Positions 34,621 through 50,278 of a DNA stretch of 64,000 bases are shown here, one piece after another (within the stretch, counting starts at the first letter, position 1; every line of letters begins with the position of its first letter). Where the stretch lies: the NCBI GenBank assembly GCA_030407005.1, contig JAUDYN010000011.1, forward strand, positions 1,354,501 through 1,418,500, in the 5' to 3' direction. This DNA comes from Desarmillaria ectypa. Lineage: Eukaryota; Basidiomycota; Agaricomycetes; Agaricales; Physalacriaceae. The position numbers were made by a program, and so were the translations under genes. Under the pieces are notes generated by a model that searched no databases, had not been told where the DNA came from, and saw nothing but the letters and a program-made list of their open reading frames with translations.

Positions 34621-36239
34621 CTAGTCGAACTCCTGCATTGCAATATCTAGTTCCTCTGGATCCAGGTCGAAGGAGAAGTCAAACGATGTATCATCCGACG
34701 AGGGTTCGTTCCGAGGAGGAGGTGCGGGTGGGGTTGGGGCTGGGGGAGGCCTCTCCATGGGTTTCAGAGCCTGGGTTCCAGTGAGAAGAGGCGGTTTAAA
34801 ACCTTTCTGGTGCGTCGGCAATGGCCTATCCGCAAGCGGAGCTGTTGGCGCCGAACTGACTCGACGTATACCCATACCCAGTTGACGAGGAGGAGGACGA
34901 TGAGAAGGGTCTGTACCTAAGCGCTTCGGTTGAGTTGCTATGGGGGGTTGCTGAGATACAGATCGTGACGACACCGCAGAGGTAGAAGGACGGCTTCGAT
35001 TAGATGAAAGAGTGGGTTGAGGCGTTACCTCTCGGCTGGAGGGACGGCAGCCTTGCCTAACGGAATCACCTTTGGAAATCGAAGGCAGTTGTCCCTCGAT
35101 TCTCTCGGATGACGATGGTAAAGAGGCTTCGGCCAGAGCTTGCCTGATGACTTCTGTTCGATTGACAGAGGACGAAGTTCCTAGACTCCCGGTCGACGAA
35201 GGCTTGCTTGGTTCAGAAGGAGCCTTGCTTGCCTTAAAAGACAAACAAGTCGCTGCCTTCTCGCCGTTGTTCAGTCGGGTTTGGGGTGTCGCCTTTGGTC
35301 TTGGAAATGCCTTCGGAAGTGAAGTTGGTGCAACGTGTACAACATCGTTGCTGGAGGAGGTAGTTTCGACGACCTTTGACGGGGCAGATGGTAGTTTGCC
35401 ATGTGTGTTTCGCGAACCCTGCTGCGGACACTTTGGGACCTCGCCGTCCAGTGACATTCTGCTGCATCCTGAAGCATTCTCACTTCGACTGGGGATGAAC
35501 GATGGGGGTGGAGGTGGTGCTGGAACTGCACGTTCGACATCCATACTGTGTGAGCTAACATCGGGCATAGAAACGTCCGAAAATGTTGCCGTCGAAGTGG
35601 AAGACAATAAAGACGCAGTTGGCGCATTGGATGTACCGTTACGTCTCTTATTAGCATCTTTGTTAGGATCCCGTGCCCGCCCTTTTCCTTTCCCTTTGCT
35701 TTTTGTGGCAGGGGGTGGAAGCATAGAGCTACGTCCGGTCTTTCTTTTCGTCACAGCCTTCTCCTTCTCTCTGGCTGCAGAAACCTGCTCCGAGTTCTCA
35801 TCGCCAGACCCAGCACTCTGGACCATTCCGATGAGACCGAATAATGTATTTACTTCGGGTGTGGCACCGGACAAATTGGCAGATGAAGGAGTGACAGGCA
35901 GCAGTGCAGCGGATGTTGTCCGTCGCGGAGGAGGACGGCGCCTCATATTATACGGAGCAGATCTTCGATGCTCTTGAGGGGAACTAGGTCCATCCCACCT
36001 GGGGATGCGTTTATTGAGTGCTACGAAACATCAGCGACTCGAGCCTTTCATATGAAAATAGCCATACAAGAATCATTCAACCTTTCTGATGACTCCACGA
36101 TGAGGTCGCGAAGGGCAGCATTGGGAGTCTGTGATGCCTTCCACAAAGCATGTCCGCTGTTGTTCGGTGACGACGAAGGTATTTCATCCTCTAGATTGTC
36201 GATATCCATGGCCAACGATGCGTCGGGGGTGATATCCAT
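34621..36239 (-). CDS. Ser/Pro-rich low-complexity protein, unknown
   Basis: Two exons (36068-36239 and 34621-36020) give 523 residues. The first exon encodes an acidic start (MDITPDASLAMDIDNLEDE) and ALWKASQTPNAALRDLIVESSERL. The intron (GTATGG donor) joins it in frame to NKRIPRWDGPSSPQEHRRSAP and the long second exon. The middle contains VNTLFGLIGMVQSAG, a basic GKGKGRARD stretch, and then long Ser/Thr/Pro/Arg runs. The C-terminus is proline-rich (APTPPAPPP) followed by an acidic tail with SFDFSFDLDPEELDIAMQEFD, which could be a short binding motif. No folded domain is evident. It could be a nuclear scaffold; no function is assigned. The long open frame on the other strand at 35072-35977 is its shadow. 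Confidence 0.6.
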
Positions 36240-37170
36240 GTCAACCTCACGATGTAGGCTTTTCGATTTGTGGGATGTGTTTGGGAGTCTCCTTTCAAAA
36301 GGCGCCTAAGCAGGTGCTACTAAATATCAGCGCCACGGAGAACGTACGTTTCGGCTCACAATTCGTCACACAGGTTCACCACAACAGCATCTGTATGGCT
36401 ATATACCGCCCAAAAAAGCGTAAACAAAGAAATTTCGAAGTCAAAAGTTAAACCACTGGTAGCGCTCTTTCCGAGCGACTTTGGAGAACGATGAGCGCTT
36501 ATTCAAAAAGAAGGGATAGAGCAACATACAGGTAAAGACCTTTATCTATATCTCAATTAAAATCCACCAGTCACGCGACCAAAAAACGCGTCGATAGAGC
36601 CACCGCGAGAAGGAACAAGGGAGACGGCATGCAAGTTTGCAAACAAAGCGGCCATATCGGACCGGGATTCTTTATGCCGGCGGAACTTTCGGACCGTCTG
36701 CTACCCACGTCCAAAGAAAGCATCACAAATTGATCACTCTTCTCGCTCCTCAAGTCGCAAAGAGTACTAAAAGTTTTATTTGTTTGAATTCCTATAAATA
36801 CTATCTTACTAATAAATCTTATGCCTATTAGTATTGAAGTTCACCTTGAGATATTCGACTTGGCTTTTGCTGGGCTTGACTTGAGTGTCGACAACCAGTC
36901 TCTTTCCGAACGTCTTGAAGTGAGCGACGTCTTATTTTTCTCCTTGGCCAGTAAATGACTGCAACTCTGAATACTTTTTTTCCCGGAATACTTGACAACA
37001 TCTGGGCCCTTCTTTCTAGTTTCCCTCTCCAGCCGAAGTTCATGCTTTAGATAAAAGACTGGTGCGTACTTTCTATCAATCAACCTGGTGAGTACGTCGT
37101 TCGCTGGCTCGGTCAGCAGGAGTCATATTTGACTGGAACGTGATGACGTACAGACAAGTACTATTCTGAA
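36240..37170. other. Mostly empty; a short basic frame on the minus strand
   Basis: A frame at 36841-37083 (-) encodes a Lys/Arg-rich peptide (KHELRLERETRKKGPDVVKY) of unknown status. It might be a terminal exon of the uncertain gene at 37171-38154. Nothing else is supported. Confidence 0.35.
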
Positions 37171-38154
37171 TCACTGCTTGATGATTCTAGCAACCCCAAT
37201 AAAAGAACGAATGAGTAGAGAAGGGGGAGGGGGTACGACGTCTGCCACCGTTCTCTTCGCGCGGAGAATGTACAAGTCGAGTTCTAGAGACGGCCATCGA
37301 TGACAAGTGTTGTCGCCGAGACGAAGAAATATGGGCTTGGCTCCAGAACTCGAGGAGAGCCCCACGAACGAAGGTGCTACGGCCGCTGGAAGGAAACGGG
37401 ACTTCTGAAGAGGAGTGGACTCACGGATGAAATTCCAAAACACCGGTTGGAATCAAGATCGGGGTCTTCTTGAGAAGCCGATTCTATATTGTGGTACAAT
37501 CTGGACCAGGCCATGAGAGAAGTGGAAGAGACTCACCTCCGACCACTTGAGCGCTGATCAGTACGAGCGCTCAGCGGAACTGAGTCGTGTTCTGGAGACA
37601 CTAATAATTTGGAATATTCAACAACTCTAGGTGGGAACATTGGCGGGTTCTTCAAGTGCATCTGGAAATTCACGGCTAGATGAGCTGGAAGAGCTCTCAT
37701 CGTCGAGAATGCGGCTGGGGTATTGAAGTGACACATATCCAGCGCTTCTTGTGGCTGCTGGATTCCGGTTCCGAGGATACACTGTACGAGTATGACGAAG
37801 AAGCAGGTACTCATACAGGGCGCCGCTCACACTAACCACATCCGGCAGTGGAGAGAAGACGTAGATGGGCAAAGATAGCGTGTGTGCAGAATGACTGCGA
37901 GTCAGCCCCCCGAGGACGTTAAGGATATCTCGTAGTATATCCTTGGGGAAGACTTTGAGTTGAAGAATGTTCACCGCTTGGGAGCCGCATGTATTCATCC
38001 AAGGATAATGGATCGTCAGGACTGAAAAGGCCCAGTATAGCGCGCTATCAGCCCGGTAATGGATCAGCGTGTCAGGCTGCCACCGCTGAGCCAAGTCAGT
38101 TCCAGAATGTAGTTTGATGGACATCAAGCCAGAGACGAGTGAGCCGTATGACAC
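37171..38154 (-). CDS. Uncertain multi-exon protein, unknown
   Basis: Two open stretches look coding. One is 37627-38152 (SIKLHSGTDLAQRWQPDTLIHYRA, then LSLPIYVFSPLPDVV and a Ser-rich end DDESSSSSSSREFPDALEE); the other is 37171-37443 (FWNFIRESTPLQKSRFLPAAV... LRLGDNTCHRWPSLELDLYILRA). No ATG lies at the head of the first stretch; it begins behind a TTCTAG acceptor, so an upstream exon is missing. I recognise no family. The stretches may belong to one gene or to a decayed one. Divergent to the alpha/beta hydrolase. Confidence 0.3.
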
Positions 38155-38441
38155 TAGAACAGTCTTTCTATTATTTTTCTGTACGAAATTCAGTCACGGC
38201 TATTACCCCCGTTGCATTTGTTCGAGAAAGATGTGGTAGTTGTGAAGGATGACAGTGTTGGTTAGGGTTAAGGTCACGGCCCTTTTGGGACATCGGAGCT
38301 GGGATTCCAGAAGGCGCGTAACCTTCACTCGAACCGTCACTTTGACTCAGGCAACGCTATAATATCTACCATGGATTCACCGCTCTTCTCCGTTTACTGC
38401 CACAGATACTTCACTGGCATTACCTGACAACGGTAGCCAGC

Positions 38442-39731
38442 ATGTACAGCGAACTCTTCGTTTTGGATGGTGTACCGCCTATTGATGGTCGAAAAGGACC
38501 TGCAATGAAGATGACAGCAAGGAGATACATAATACCAGGCGCCAGCAAGGAAAACGTTGACGGGCTCACCCTTATATTCGCTCATTGTATCGGATCTCGT
38601 GAGTTTCATTCCTCACTGTTGCTCCTGGCCGCTTCACCTATCCTCACACTACAGACAAAGAACAATGGGAGCCTACCATCGAACGTATTTTCGACCTCCA
38701 AGAAGCCAAATCGCCGAGACATAGAATACGCGAAGCATGGGCGTTTGACTGGCAGAATCACGGGGACGCTGCGGTGCTGAACGAGCGCGCGCTGAAGGAA
38801 CGACCTGAAGGAGTTTGTACGACCCATTATTGACATTTCCTTTGCTGGTTCAATACTAAAAGAGGTGCAATAGCCATATGCGAATGGGCCCCTGCAATCG
38901 CCTCATTCGTTCGTTCGCCTCGGATGAGGGGACACCGGATAGTCGGACTAGGCCATTCAGCGGGAGCCGGAGCCATGCAAGTCAAGTCGTCCATACTCTT
39001 CTGGGGTAATGCTGATATCATCATTCAAGGATGCTAACAACACAAAGCTCCCCTCCATATGCTGGCTTGGTACTCATCGAGCCCACTATGATCACGGAGG
39101 ATGTTTTCCGAGCTCATTTTGCCGACCGTATGGCGACCATGGAGGGTGCCGTGTGCGCGACGAGCATTCGACGCGACCGGTGGGCAGGGAGGGATGACGC
39201 GCGCAGCTGGCTCTCCGGGAGGTTTCCATGGAGAGTCTGGGATGATAGAGTCCTGGATATCTTTGTCGTCAGTAAACCGGTTAACACCAACATCGTCTGA
39301 AGCTTAAAGGTTTCCTAGAAACACGGACTACGGGACCACCGCCAGGGTGGAGTCACCCTCAAGTGCGATAGAAAACAAGAAGCCATGTCTTACCCAGACG
39401 TTGATGGGCACTTTGAGGCAACGACTGAGGTCGCGAAGGTTTGCCATGCCGTGCCAGTACATGTTGTCTGGGGGACATATAACGATTTAGTGTCAGTCCA
39501 CCCTTTGTATAATATTTTCACCGTCGCTGATTCCATACTAGCCCCGATTACTTCCAAGACTGCCTCATTGATGCATCGCAAGGTCGGTATGTTGCCTCTG
39601 TGACACGCATCAGAGGTGCGGGACACATGATTGTGCAGGAGAAGCCGGATTTACTGGCAGAGACGATCTGTGATGTGTTGGATACCATTGGGGTGAATCA
39701 TCGGGCTGGCTCCTCACGGTCGAGGCTCTGA
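38442..39731 (+). CDS. Alpha/beta hydrolase fold enzyme (AB_hydrolase_1)
   Basis: Five or six exons restore a protein of about 340 residues. Recognisable parts: KMTARRYIIPGAS, LTLIFAHCIGSHKEQWEPTI (the HG-like loop reads HCIG here), AWAFDWQNHGDAAVLNE, nucleophile elbow GLGHSAGAGA (Ser), AGLVLIEPTMI, SYPDVDGHFEATTEVA, VHVVWGTYNDLV (near the acid) and IRGAGHMIVQEKP (His). This is the soluble fungal family sometimes annotated as toxin-biosynthesis or peroxisomal-membrane-like hydrolase; the substrate is unknown. I chose the ATG at 38442; another ATG at 38371 leads to an early stop unless an intron is used. The donor GTCGTC before SPPYAGL is weak. No halogenase-cluster gene is adjacent. Confidence 0.7.
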
Positions 39732-42700
39732 AGCAGATTCCATTGGTGTGGGGGATGTCAATGTACGATATAGGAATTTTTGGTATCAGTAAAGTGTATC
39801 AGCAAGGATGAGTAGTTGGCTCGGATGAGCGGATTCTCGCAAGGAAGGAGAGGGTTGTATTGTCATCAGCTTGAGGTTATTCATTGTATTTGCTTACCGC
39901 GGACGGTGGTTGTACGGGTACACTAGGTAAACTGTTTTACATATTCAACATGCGACTTCAAATATTGCAAAATCACACCGCTCACCACTCTAACTTTGAC
40001 AGATATTCCGATAGCCGGGTATAGCAGTAACCGACTCGAAATCAGCTGATTCCCTGGAAGGAATTGTAATTGGCATTAGGCTATTCTGCTGCTGACAAAA
40101 ATTCGTGCACCGTCTTCTATGACGCAAATGTAATGACTACTCTCGGGAAGGCAGAGGAATTAATGACCAAGTATAGATTACCCCACTGCTATCTTGTCCA
40201 TAAACGCTTACCGGACAAGCAATACCTGGGCGCCGCGATATGCATCATTATGGAAAAAGGAGGAGCGCTGGGCATCGAATAAAGGACAACTTTTTAGCAT
40301 TAGGTCGGGTCGTACTTGAATCGTTCCAATATAACTTTGGAAAACGTGTGTTGGAACTTTCCTAGGCTCGCACTGAGTAAATTGTCAAAAGTGTAAGCGA
40401 GTTTTTTTTATTTTTATTACTCATGACAGTTGACTAGGACTAAAGAGTCCATCCTGACCAACAGTAATGACATTGCGCATAACAAAACAAGTGTCATATG
40501 CGCCTACGGTGATCTCGGGATTCCGTATTGATTATTCTCACCCGGAAACAGGTCTCTCAGTAGCTTGCTTGATAATTCTAATGAGCAGATATACTGGATT
40601 ACTCATGGTCACTGACTGCGTTGGGTTCCGATTCATGTCATCATTAATACTAAGTACGGCTGAACGGTCTGATTCATCCTGATGCTCTGAGAAACACGGT
40701 CAATATAAAAGACGGCTACTGAGGCTAACATTTGACAAACTGGCACAGATGTCAAAGCGCACACATCCTAACAAGTATTATATCCTCATTGAGAATACAT
40801 ACTTTCAATGGCGCCGTCTTCAGAGAATGTATTCCTTCAGAGCTGCTGCCTGTCATTGTCCATTCGACTGACTAGACCCGTTGCTCCCTTCAAGGTACCT
40901 ATTTCTTCGAATACGTTGAGTCCCTTTCCAAGTCAGCCTGGATATTGTCAACCAAGTGCGATGGCGACTTGGACGTTATCAAATCAGAGACGGCATGGAG
41001 TGCTTAATCACGTCACTTGCCTCCGTACCACCACATGCCTCTCGACCGTCCCTACCAGAATTTTTGCTTCGCTTATCCTCAACAATAATATCTGTCACGG
41101 TAGCCGTCAGGGCCTTTCTCAGTCAAGGTCGGCAGACTGATAAGCGGAGAAGCCATCGCACACGCTGTCCCCATGGTACAAGGAACATATAGATCTGCCG
41201 CAGTTCAAACCGGCCATTGAGGGATTTACGCTGAACGAACGTTGGTGAACTCTGATCTGTATCCGTGGCCTATTCGAAGATGGCTGAGAAGTCTAGAGTT
41301 CGAACCAGCCTCAGGTGTGGCGTTTCCATGTGTCCACGGTAGCTTTGTAGACGAAAAAGACACTGGAATGCAAGCATTTCGTCGATGCGTTTGTCGCATT
41401 TTCGGTCTGATTTTGCGTCGCTAGTGCCAAGACCGATTGTTTCTAACGTAACGCACGTGGAACAGACTCGCCCTCGATGGTATGAAGCGATGTTCGCCTC
41501 GTCACCTCGTGTTCTGATTCGTTGGCCCAGTCTTCAAGCTCACCTTTCATCTACTGAGGAAGCCCGGTTTATCGATTATTTGACTTCAGGATCCAATATT
41601 CCTGTTCCAGCCCACTTTACAATGCTCAACATGCGGACTGGTTGATCAGCTGACTCTTCGTTCAAGTCATGAGAACTTGAAGCGCTCTTGAAGAGTAGAC
41701 GTTACCTTCTTGTTTTTGCAATAATAATGTGCCATGGAAGCTCTTCGCTGTCGTATTTTCGTGAGGAGCTCTACTCGGTCCTTACACCAGAGCTCCACCG
41801 TCCTGTTCTGACTCTATTAGCAGCAGCTAGGACCTTTTGGGTTCATTGGGCGACATCGCCACCGCAGCAGCTACTTACTTCTTTAATACAATACAGAACT
41901 AATCCCGAGTAGTACTGCCTTGACAGTATTGTAATACAAGTAACTGTATCAGAACAGCGCTCTCCTAATAAAGAACAGATTGCCCAAGCAGAGTCTGGAA
42001 AGTCCTGCATCTCTATTCATCAGAACCTATCTGGGAGGCTCAATAGATTTGCCGGCACACGGGTCCAGAGTTCCTCTCCTTTATAAGCCACTTTAGGCTC
42101 ATTTCCCCCTTGATTAAGACCCTCCTTCCGACTGACGATCTATGACTACAAGCTAGCTTGCTAGGGGGAACCAATGCCCAGCAGTACGTATCTACCGCAC
42201 TGCACGTCGATTTCTCACTGATTGACTCAACAGCAGCTGAGGGAAAGAGCTCGGGGAAGCTAGCTCAGCAGAGGGAGTTGAATTATGGGACCGTAACGAA
42301 AGCACCGCCATCAAGTATGTACAACTTGTACAAATCGTCTGTATGGTACTCACTGCACGCAGCAACGAAACCGTCTTCGACGCAGAGTTCTGATTCTGAT
42401 TCTGATTCTGATTCCGACTACAATGAAAACTGGTACTCCGTCACGTACACCACTAACGGCATCTATGGGCTGGAGTCTCCCAGCCAATTGACATTGGAAG
42501 AGGAGCAGCGGGGGATGTTCTCAGACATGTGGGCGTTCTTGACTTGCAGATTATTGTATTAATGGACTGTACTGGGTTGTATTATCATATTTTATGGTCG
42601 AATCCCCTCTCGGTACCTGAAAAAAAAAAGTGCAGTCAGCAAAACGAAGAGGAAAAGACAGGCCGATAGGATGATATCAGATACCGTTGTAGAAATAAAG

Positions 42701-43257
42701 ATAATCTCATGAAAGATCAAATAAAGAATATTTTTTATGCATCATATGATGGTGAAGGAGGGAAAGGAGGTACTAACCGTATACATTAAGTAGAGAGACG
42801 ATGGTGGTTTAGTAGGGAAGGACGGAAAAAAAAAAAACTTCTCGGGATGACAACGCGGATCATTTACGGGTACCCAGGCCGAGTATGTATTTTTAGACCC
42901 CGTTTGACTGAACAACACAGTAAATTATCAACCTTCATATGGAAGCAGGCAACCATAACAACGACCGACAACGAGGCAGACAAAATGGAGGGAGTGCCAC
43001 CTCTCACCTACTACTTATCTCCAGGGAAAAGATTGCTTACCTAGAAGATGAAAAGATATTGGACGCTGAACTCGGAGAAAAAGCTGCCTGAAAGGAAGAA
43101 ATCGACATACCGAGCTCCATGCAGTCCATTATCTGGAAGGTGCGATGCCACTTTTCCTACAACCAAAACTGAACACAACTACCGCCAGTACTACTCTATA
43201 GATATGGGTATCGTACCATAGGTCTACAAAAATGCGCGTTGCATTTACAATCCATCA
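39732..43257. other. 3.5 kb with no confident gene; one short Asp/Ser repeat
   Basis: Open frames such as 40808-41140, 41385-41645 and 42158-42562 lack family signatures, and the longest begins at a non-ATG codon. At about 42390-42418 a run of TCTGAT units encodes an (Ser-Asp)n tract in the 42158-42562 frame, which could be a terminal exon of an unknown gene. The region may be decayed coding sequence. No transposon ends were recognised. Confidence 0.4.
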
Positions 43258-44096
43258 TCACACAGTGCCAAATCCCCCTTGCTTCAAGAACTCCTTCAGA
43301 CGCTGAACAATCCCATCAAGACCCGCCAACCAGCGTCGCATTTCCTCATCCAGTTTATCATGCGGCGCGCCCTGCGCAATGCGATTGTAAAAGTCCTTCC
43401 GATGGGGGACCGCACGGAGAGCGACCTGCTTGATGATCAACACCAAAAGCGACCGATCCAATGCATGCAAAAAACTCACGTATACCACCGACCTGATGAT
43501 GAAAGAGTGATGGTGCTTCAAAACATTGTCATACGAGGCCTTGAAGCAGACATGCAGTTCACGCGAGGGATTTGCTTGCATGTTCTGCAGCGCGAGGCAG
43601 GTGAAGGCGAGGCCCCGGACGAGACGGGTGAGTGAAGGCGCGCATGATCCTATAGACGGACCTATATCAAGGGTGGGAAACGTTCCAGACATATTCAGGG
43701 CAAACCTGGTAGCATGCGTTCGACCGTCAGCGGTGCTGGATCAATAGACTCGTACTGAGCGCGCACATCCTACACATATTGTCAGATCATGATAGAGAAA
43801 AAGCGGGCCAACTACTAGTCGCACCTTGATATTCGACCGAATATCAGCCTGTACGAATCCGAATACGCCGGTTCCGAGGAGGTCGAACATGCCTACTAAA
43901 CCATCTGAAGCTTCGAGAAATGCACGTGTATCAATGCCATCGGGATGAATGGGAACGTCTGCAAACGACTGGACAAGAACTTGAGCGACACTGGGGACGA
44001 CGAAGATGCCTATTTACCTAAGTAGAAGGTATGAGTAGAGTTTTACGACAAGCTAGACGCGCTACACACCTTTACAGTCTCAAAGTAGGGCTGCAT
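43258..44096 (-). CDS. Glycolipid transfer protein family (GLTP/HET-C2 fold)
   Basis: Five exons give about 190 residues. The start MQPYFETVKSFADVPIHPDG with GIDTRAFLEASDGLVGMFDLLGTGVFGFVQADIRSNIK is the conserved GLTP N-terminus, including the Asp and Asn (DIRSN) that bind the sphingoid amide. RGLAFTCLALQNM, SYDNVLKHHHSF (conserved His) and AVPHRKDFYNRI follow, with a normal C-terminus. The proteins move glycosphingolipids or ceramide-1-phosphate between membranes in the cytosol; HET-C2 is the fungal example. In the LLWLxRGL position this protein reads SLTRLVRGL: the sugar-stacking Trp is replaced by Arg, and the segment before it is short. Introns are consistent with GT/AG; the upstream acceptor CTTGTCCAG was chosen because it restores VKSFADV. 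Confidence 0.85.
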
Positions 44097-44744
44097 GATG
44101 GGAGGAGGAATGAAAGGATGGCATGAGTCGTTCTTGCTGTTGGTGGACCGCGTTGAAGAGGCGTGTGAACAAAACCAATCCTGCCATCGGAACTCGGGCT
44201 GACTCAGTTTCCGGTGCGAGATACATCCTCAGTTGCTCCTCTAGGTGTATATAATTTTATTAAATAATGTCCAATGATCATCGACGGAAATAGGGTAACA
44301 ATGATGGTAGCATAAGTACAGAAAATACCGAGAAATTCAGGTGTAAGAATAGGGATTCATATTTTGGAAGTACGAGCTTGCATGGCTCGTTCTCCCCATA
44401 TTCCCCGGAACACTTACTCAATTTCTTAATGATCCATTCCTCCTTCATTCTAGTACATTCTATATAGTTTTGTAGTATAAAAGCAGCATAATCGGTAGGA
44501 CATCGCTAGCGCGATTGCCGTGAACATTAGTTCCTTTCCGCTCACCTGTGAGCCGCGAGTTCTAACAAGTAGATCAATATAGGATGAGTAGATAGTGTAT
44601 TAGAAGTTGCTCTAGGAAACGGAGTAAGGTATCGTGTCGAAACAGTGAATTTTGACTCAGCGGAGGATATGTATGACCTTCATTGTCTAGGTTTCCGCAA
44701 ACAAGGAGGCCCCATCCCGACTGAATAGTGTTGTGAAAGGCTGG
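44097..44744. other. Intergenic, no gene seen
   Basis: The upstream region of the GLTP gene; no frame or repeat noted. Confidence 0.45.
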
Positions 44745-44870
44745 GCTGGGCCAGGCTTAAACAGGTTTAGGCTCAGTGAATTCACGAGCACGAGCCTTAA
44801 TCCCAAGCCCTACAAGGCTCGGGCTGGGCTGGGCTAGGCTGGGCTTATGACTCATAGCATTCTTCAGCAT
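44745..44870. repeat. GGGCT-rich patch, possible end of a hAT-like element
   Basis: Runs of GGGCTGGGC and AAGCCC words on both sides of a short AT-richer centre look like a small relative of the element at 26200-26650. No target duplication was found. Confidence 0.3.
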
Positions 44871-45018
44871 GTCAGAGCTCATTAGGTGTTCGGACCGAAC
44901 TATTGCCAGAGACTAATGAACTTGACATCAACATTGTCCCTCGCGTTCAGAGCCTCGATTCTGCACCAAAGCGCATGGTCAAGCTTGGGTACTGTGAACC
45001 CTTGGACGCTGGCTTATC

Positions 45019-45957
45019 TCAACAAGCCATAATCCAAACGAGGCTCAATTGTATTGAATGTGACAATGGCATCCACGGGAAGGCATGCCATGTACGCCTT
45101 CGGTCCTTTGACAATGTGTATCTCCTGTGTCCCGGGAAGATGCTGGCCGATAGGGAGAGATTCCAGATGGTGAGTGACGTCAGAGTTGCAGGGAGTTGAA
45201 GTACGCTACTGGGGACTTGGAGATCCTGTGCGTGGATGGGATCTTGGCTTTCAAGGACAAGCTCACTTAGATTATTGAGCTGTTTCTCCCTAGGTTTGGA
45301 AGTGAATGAAGTGACTTCAATGACAGAATGACATGCCGCCATGGTAGGCAAGGACAGGGCTTCGAAGGGAAACGAAGAATGGATGTGTATCTTGAGCCGC
45401 CTGACGTTTCCAAGTTTCTTGTAATCTGGTGTGGTTACAGACACAGGCACGTCAGTGGAAAGCGACTTGAAGCGATGCGACTGAGAAAAAAGCAGCTCGA
45501 TGAGTGGAATGAGGCAAGGAGTAGTGGGCGATGCGGCCGAAGGGATAGATACGTTGACGGAAAGCGGGGATGACTGAGACCACGCCAGGTGCTCCCGCAG
45601 CACTGCGATTGTCCTCTCCGACAGATTTGTTGTCTCCCTTGGCATCCTGGGAGAACGGGCGTTCTTCCCTTCTTGCAGATCCTCATCATCTTCTCCTGCC
45701 CCTGCCGAAACGGAATATCTCGTAACGGCAAACGATCCCTGAGTAAAGTCGACCGGGAACATCAGGCGGTCCAACAAATCATCATTTACACCATGGCTGT
45801 GCCTGGGTCTATTCCTGCGATGTACAACATCCGTATAAATCGGGATCAGCAATGCCAGATTTATTTGCAGATGCGCCCACAACGTCGGGTCAGATAAAAC
45901 AATGGTGGGCCAACGGCTGCAAACTCTGCCGATAGTCTAGAGTCCTTGTGTAGTTTT
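45019..45957 (-). CDS. F-box/LRR-type protein, probably truncated
   Basis: An uninterrupted frame reads CRVCSRWPTIVLSDPTLWAHLQINLA near its start. This is the 3' half of the Agaricomycete F-box motif (VC..W..I..S.P.LW). It then continues with an LRR-like region (SHRFKSLSTDVPV, VRRLKIHIHSSFPFEALSLP, LNNLSELVLESQD, LPATLTSLTIWNLSLSASI) typical for these proteins. The N-terminal LP-x6-I part of the F-box is missing or broken by a stop upstream (about 45958), and the C-terminus is short compared with the usual 450-600 residues. It may be a pseudogene or a gene with an unfound first exon. Confidence 0.5.
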
Positions 45958-49795
<3,838 letters not shown>

Positions 49796-50278
49796 ATGTC
49801 TTGGATACTTAATGGTTACCGGTTGCTCCATTGTTATGAACTTAATTTACTGCTTCACTTGAATAATGAGAATCCTCCCCTTTTTTTGGTTTTTTTTGGT
49901 ACCAGCAGCAAACGCCGAAATGACTCAGTACATTGCTGTCATGCATATCTCCATCCTGCTTAGACGTTACCTTAGTATTTCTTCCATGCTCAACCTAGCT
50001 GGGGGATGATTTTTCTCTTGACATGTTGCTGCAATTCCGGGTCGGAATGACATGAGAAATGTTGATTATCATTCCAGGGCCCGAGCTGTTTTGATGACTC
50101 TAGAGCTACTAGCTTGCATTTATGAACTAGTCCCGCTAGCTCCACGTCGACACGCTCTTTCCTGCTTTCGGAACCGCGCAAGATCTAGACAGCGCTATCT
50201 CGGTCAAGGATGCCGACGCAATAACAGCATTTAAAGCTACGCGACCCGGATTTCTTGCTCTCACCACCACCCATACCT

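Noticed and set aside
35072..35977. 301-residue open frame on the plus strand
   Set aside because: It is the antisense shadow of the Ser/Pro-rich gene at 34621-36239; long frames arise opposite such biased codons. No family signature.
42158..42562. 134-residue frame with (Ser-Asp) run as a gene
   Set aside because: Starts at a TTG codon, no upstream exon or family match; left as a note in the intergenic entry.
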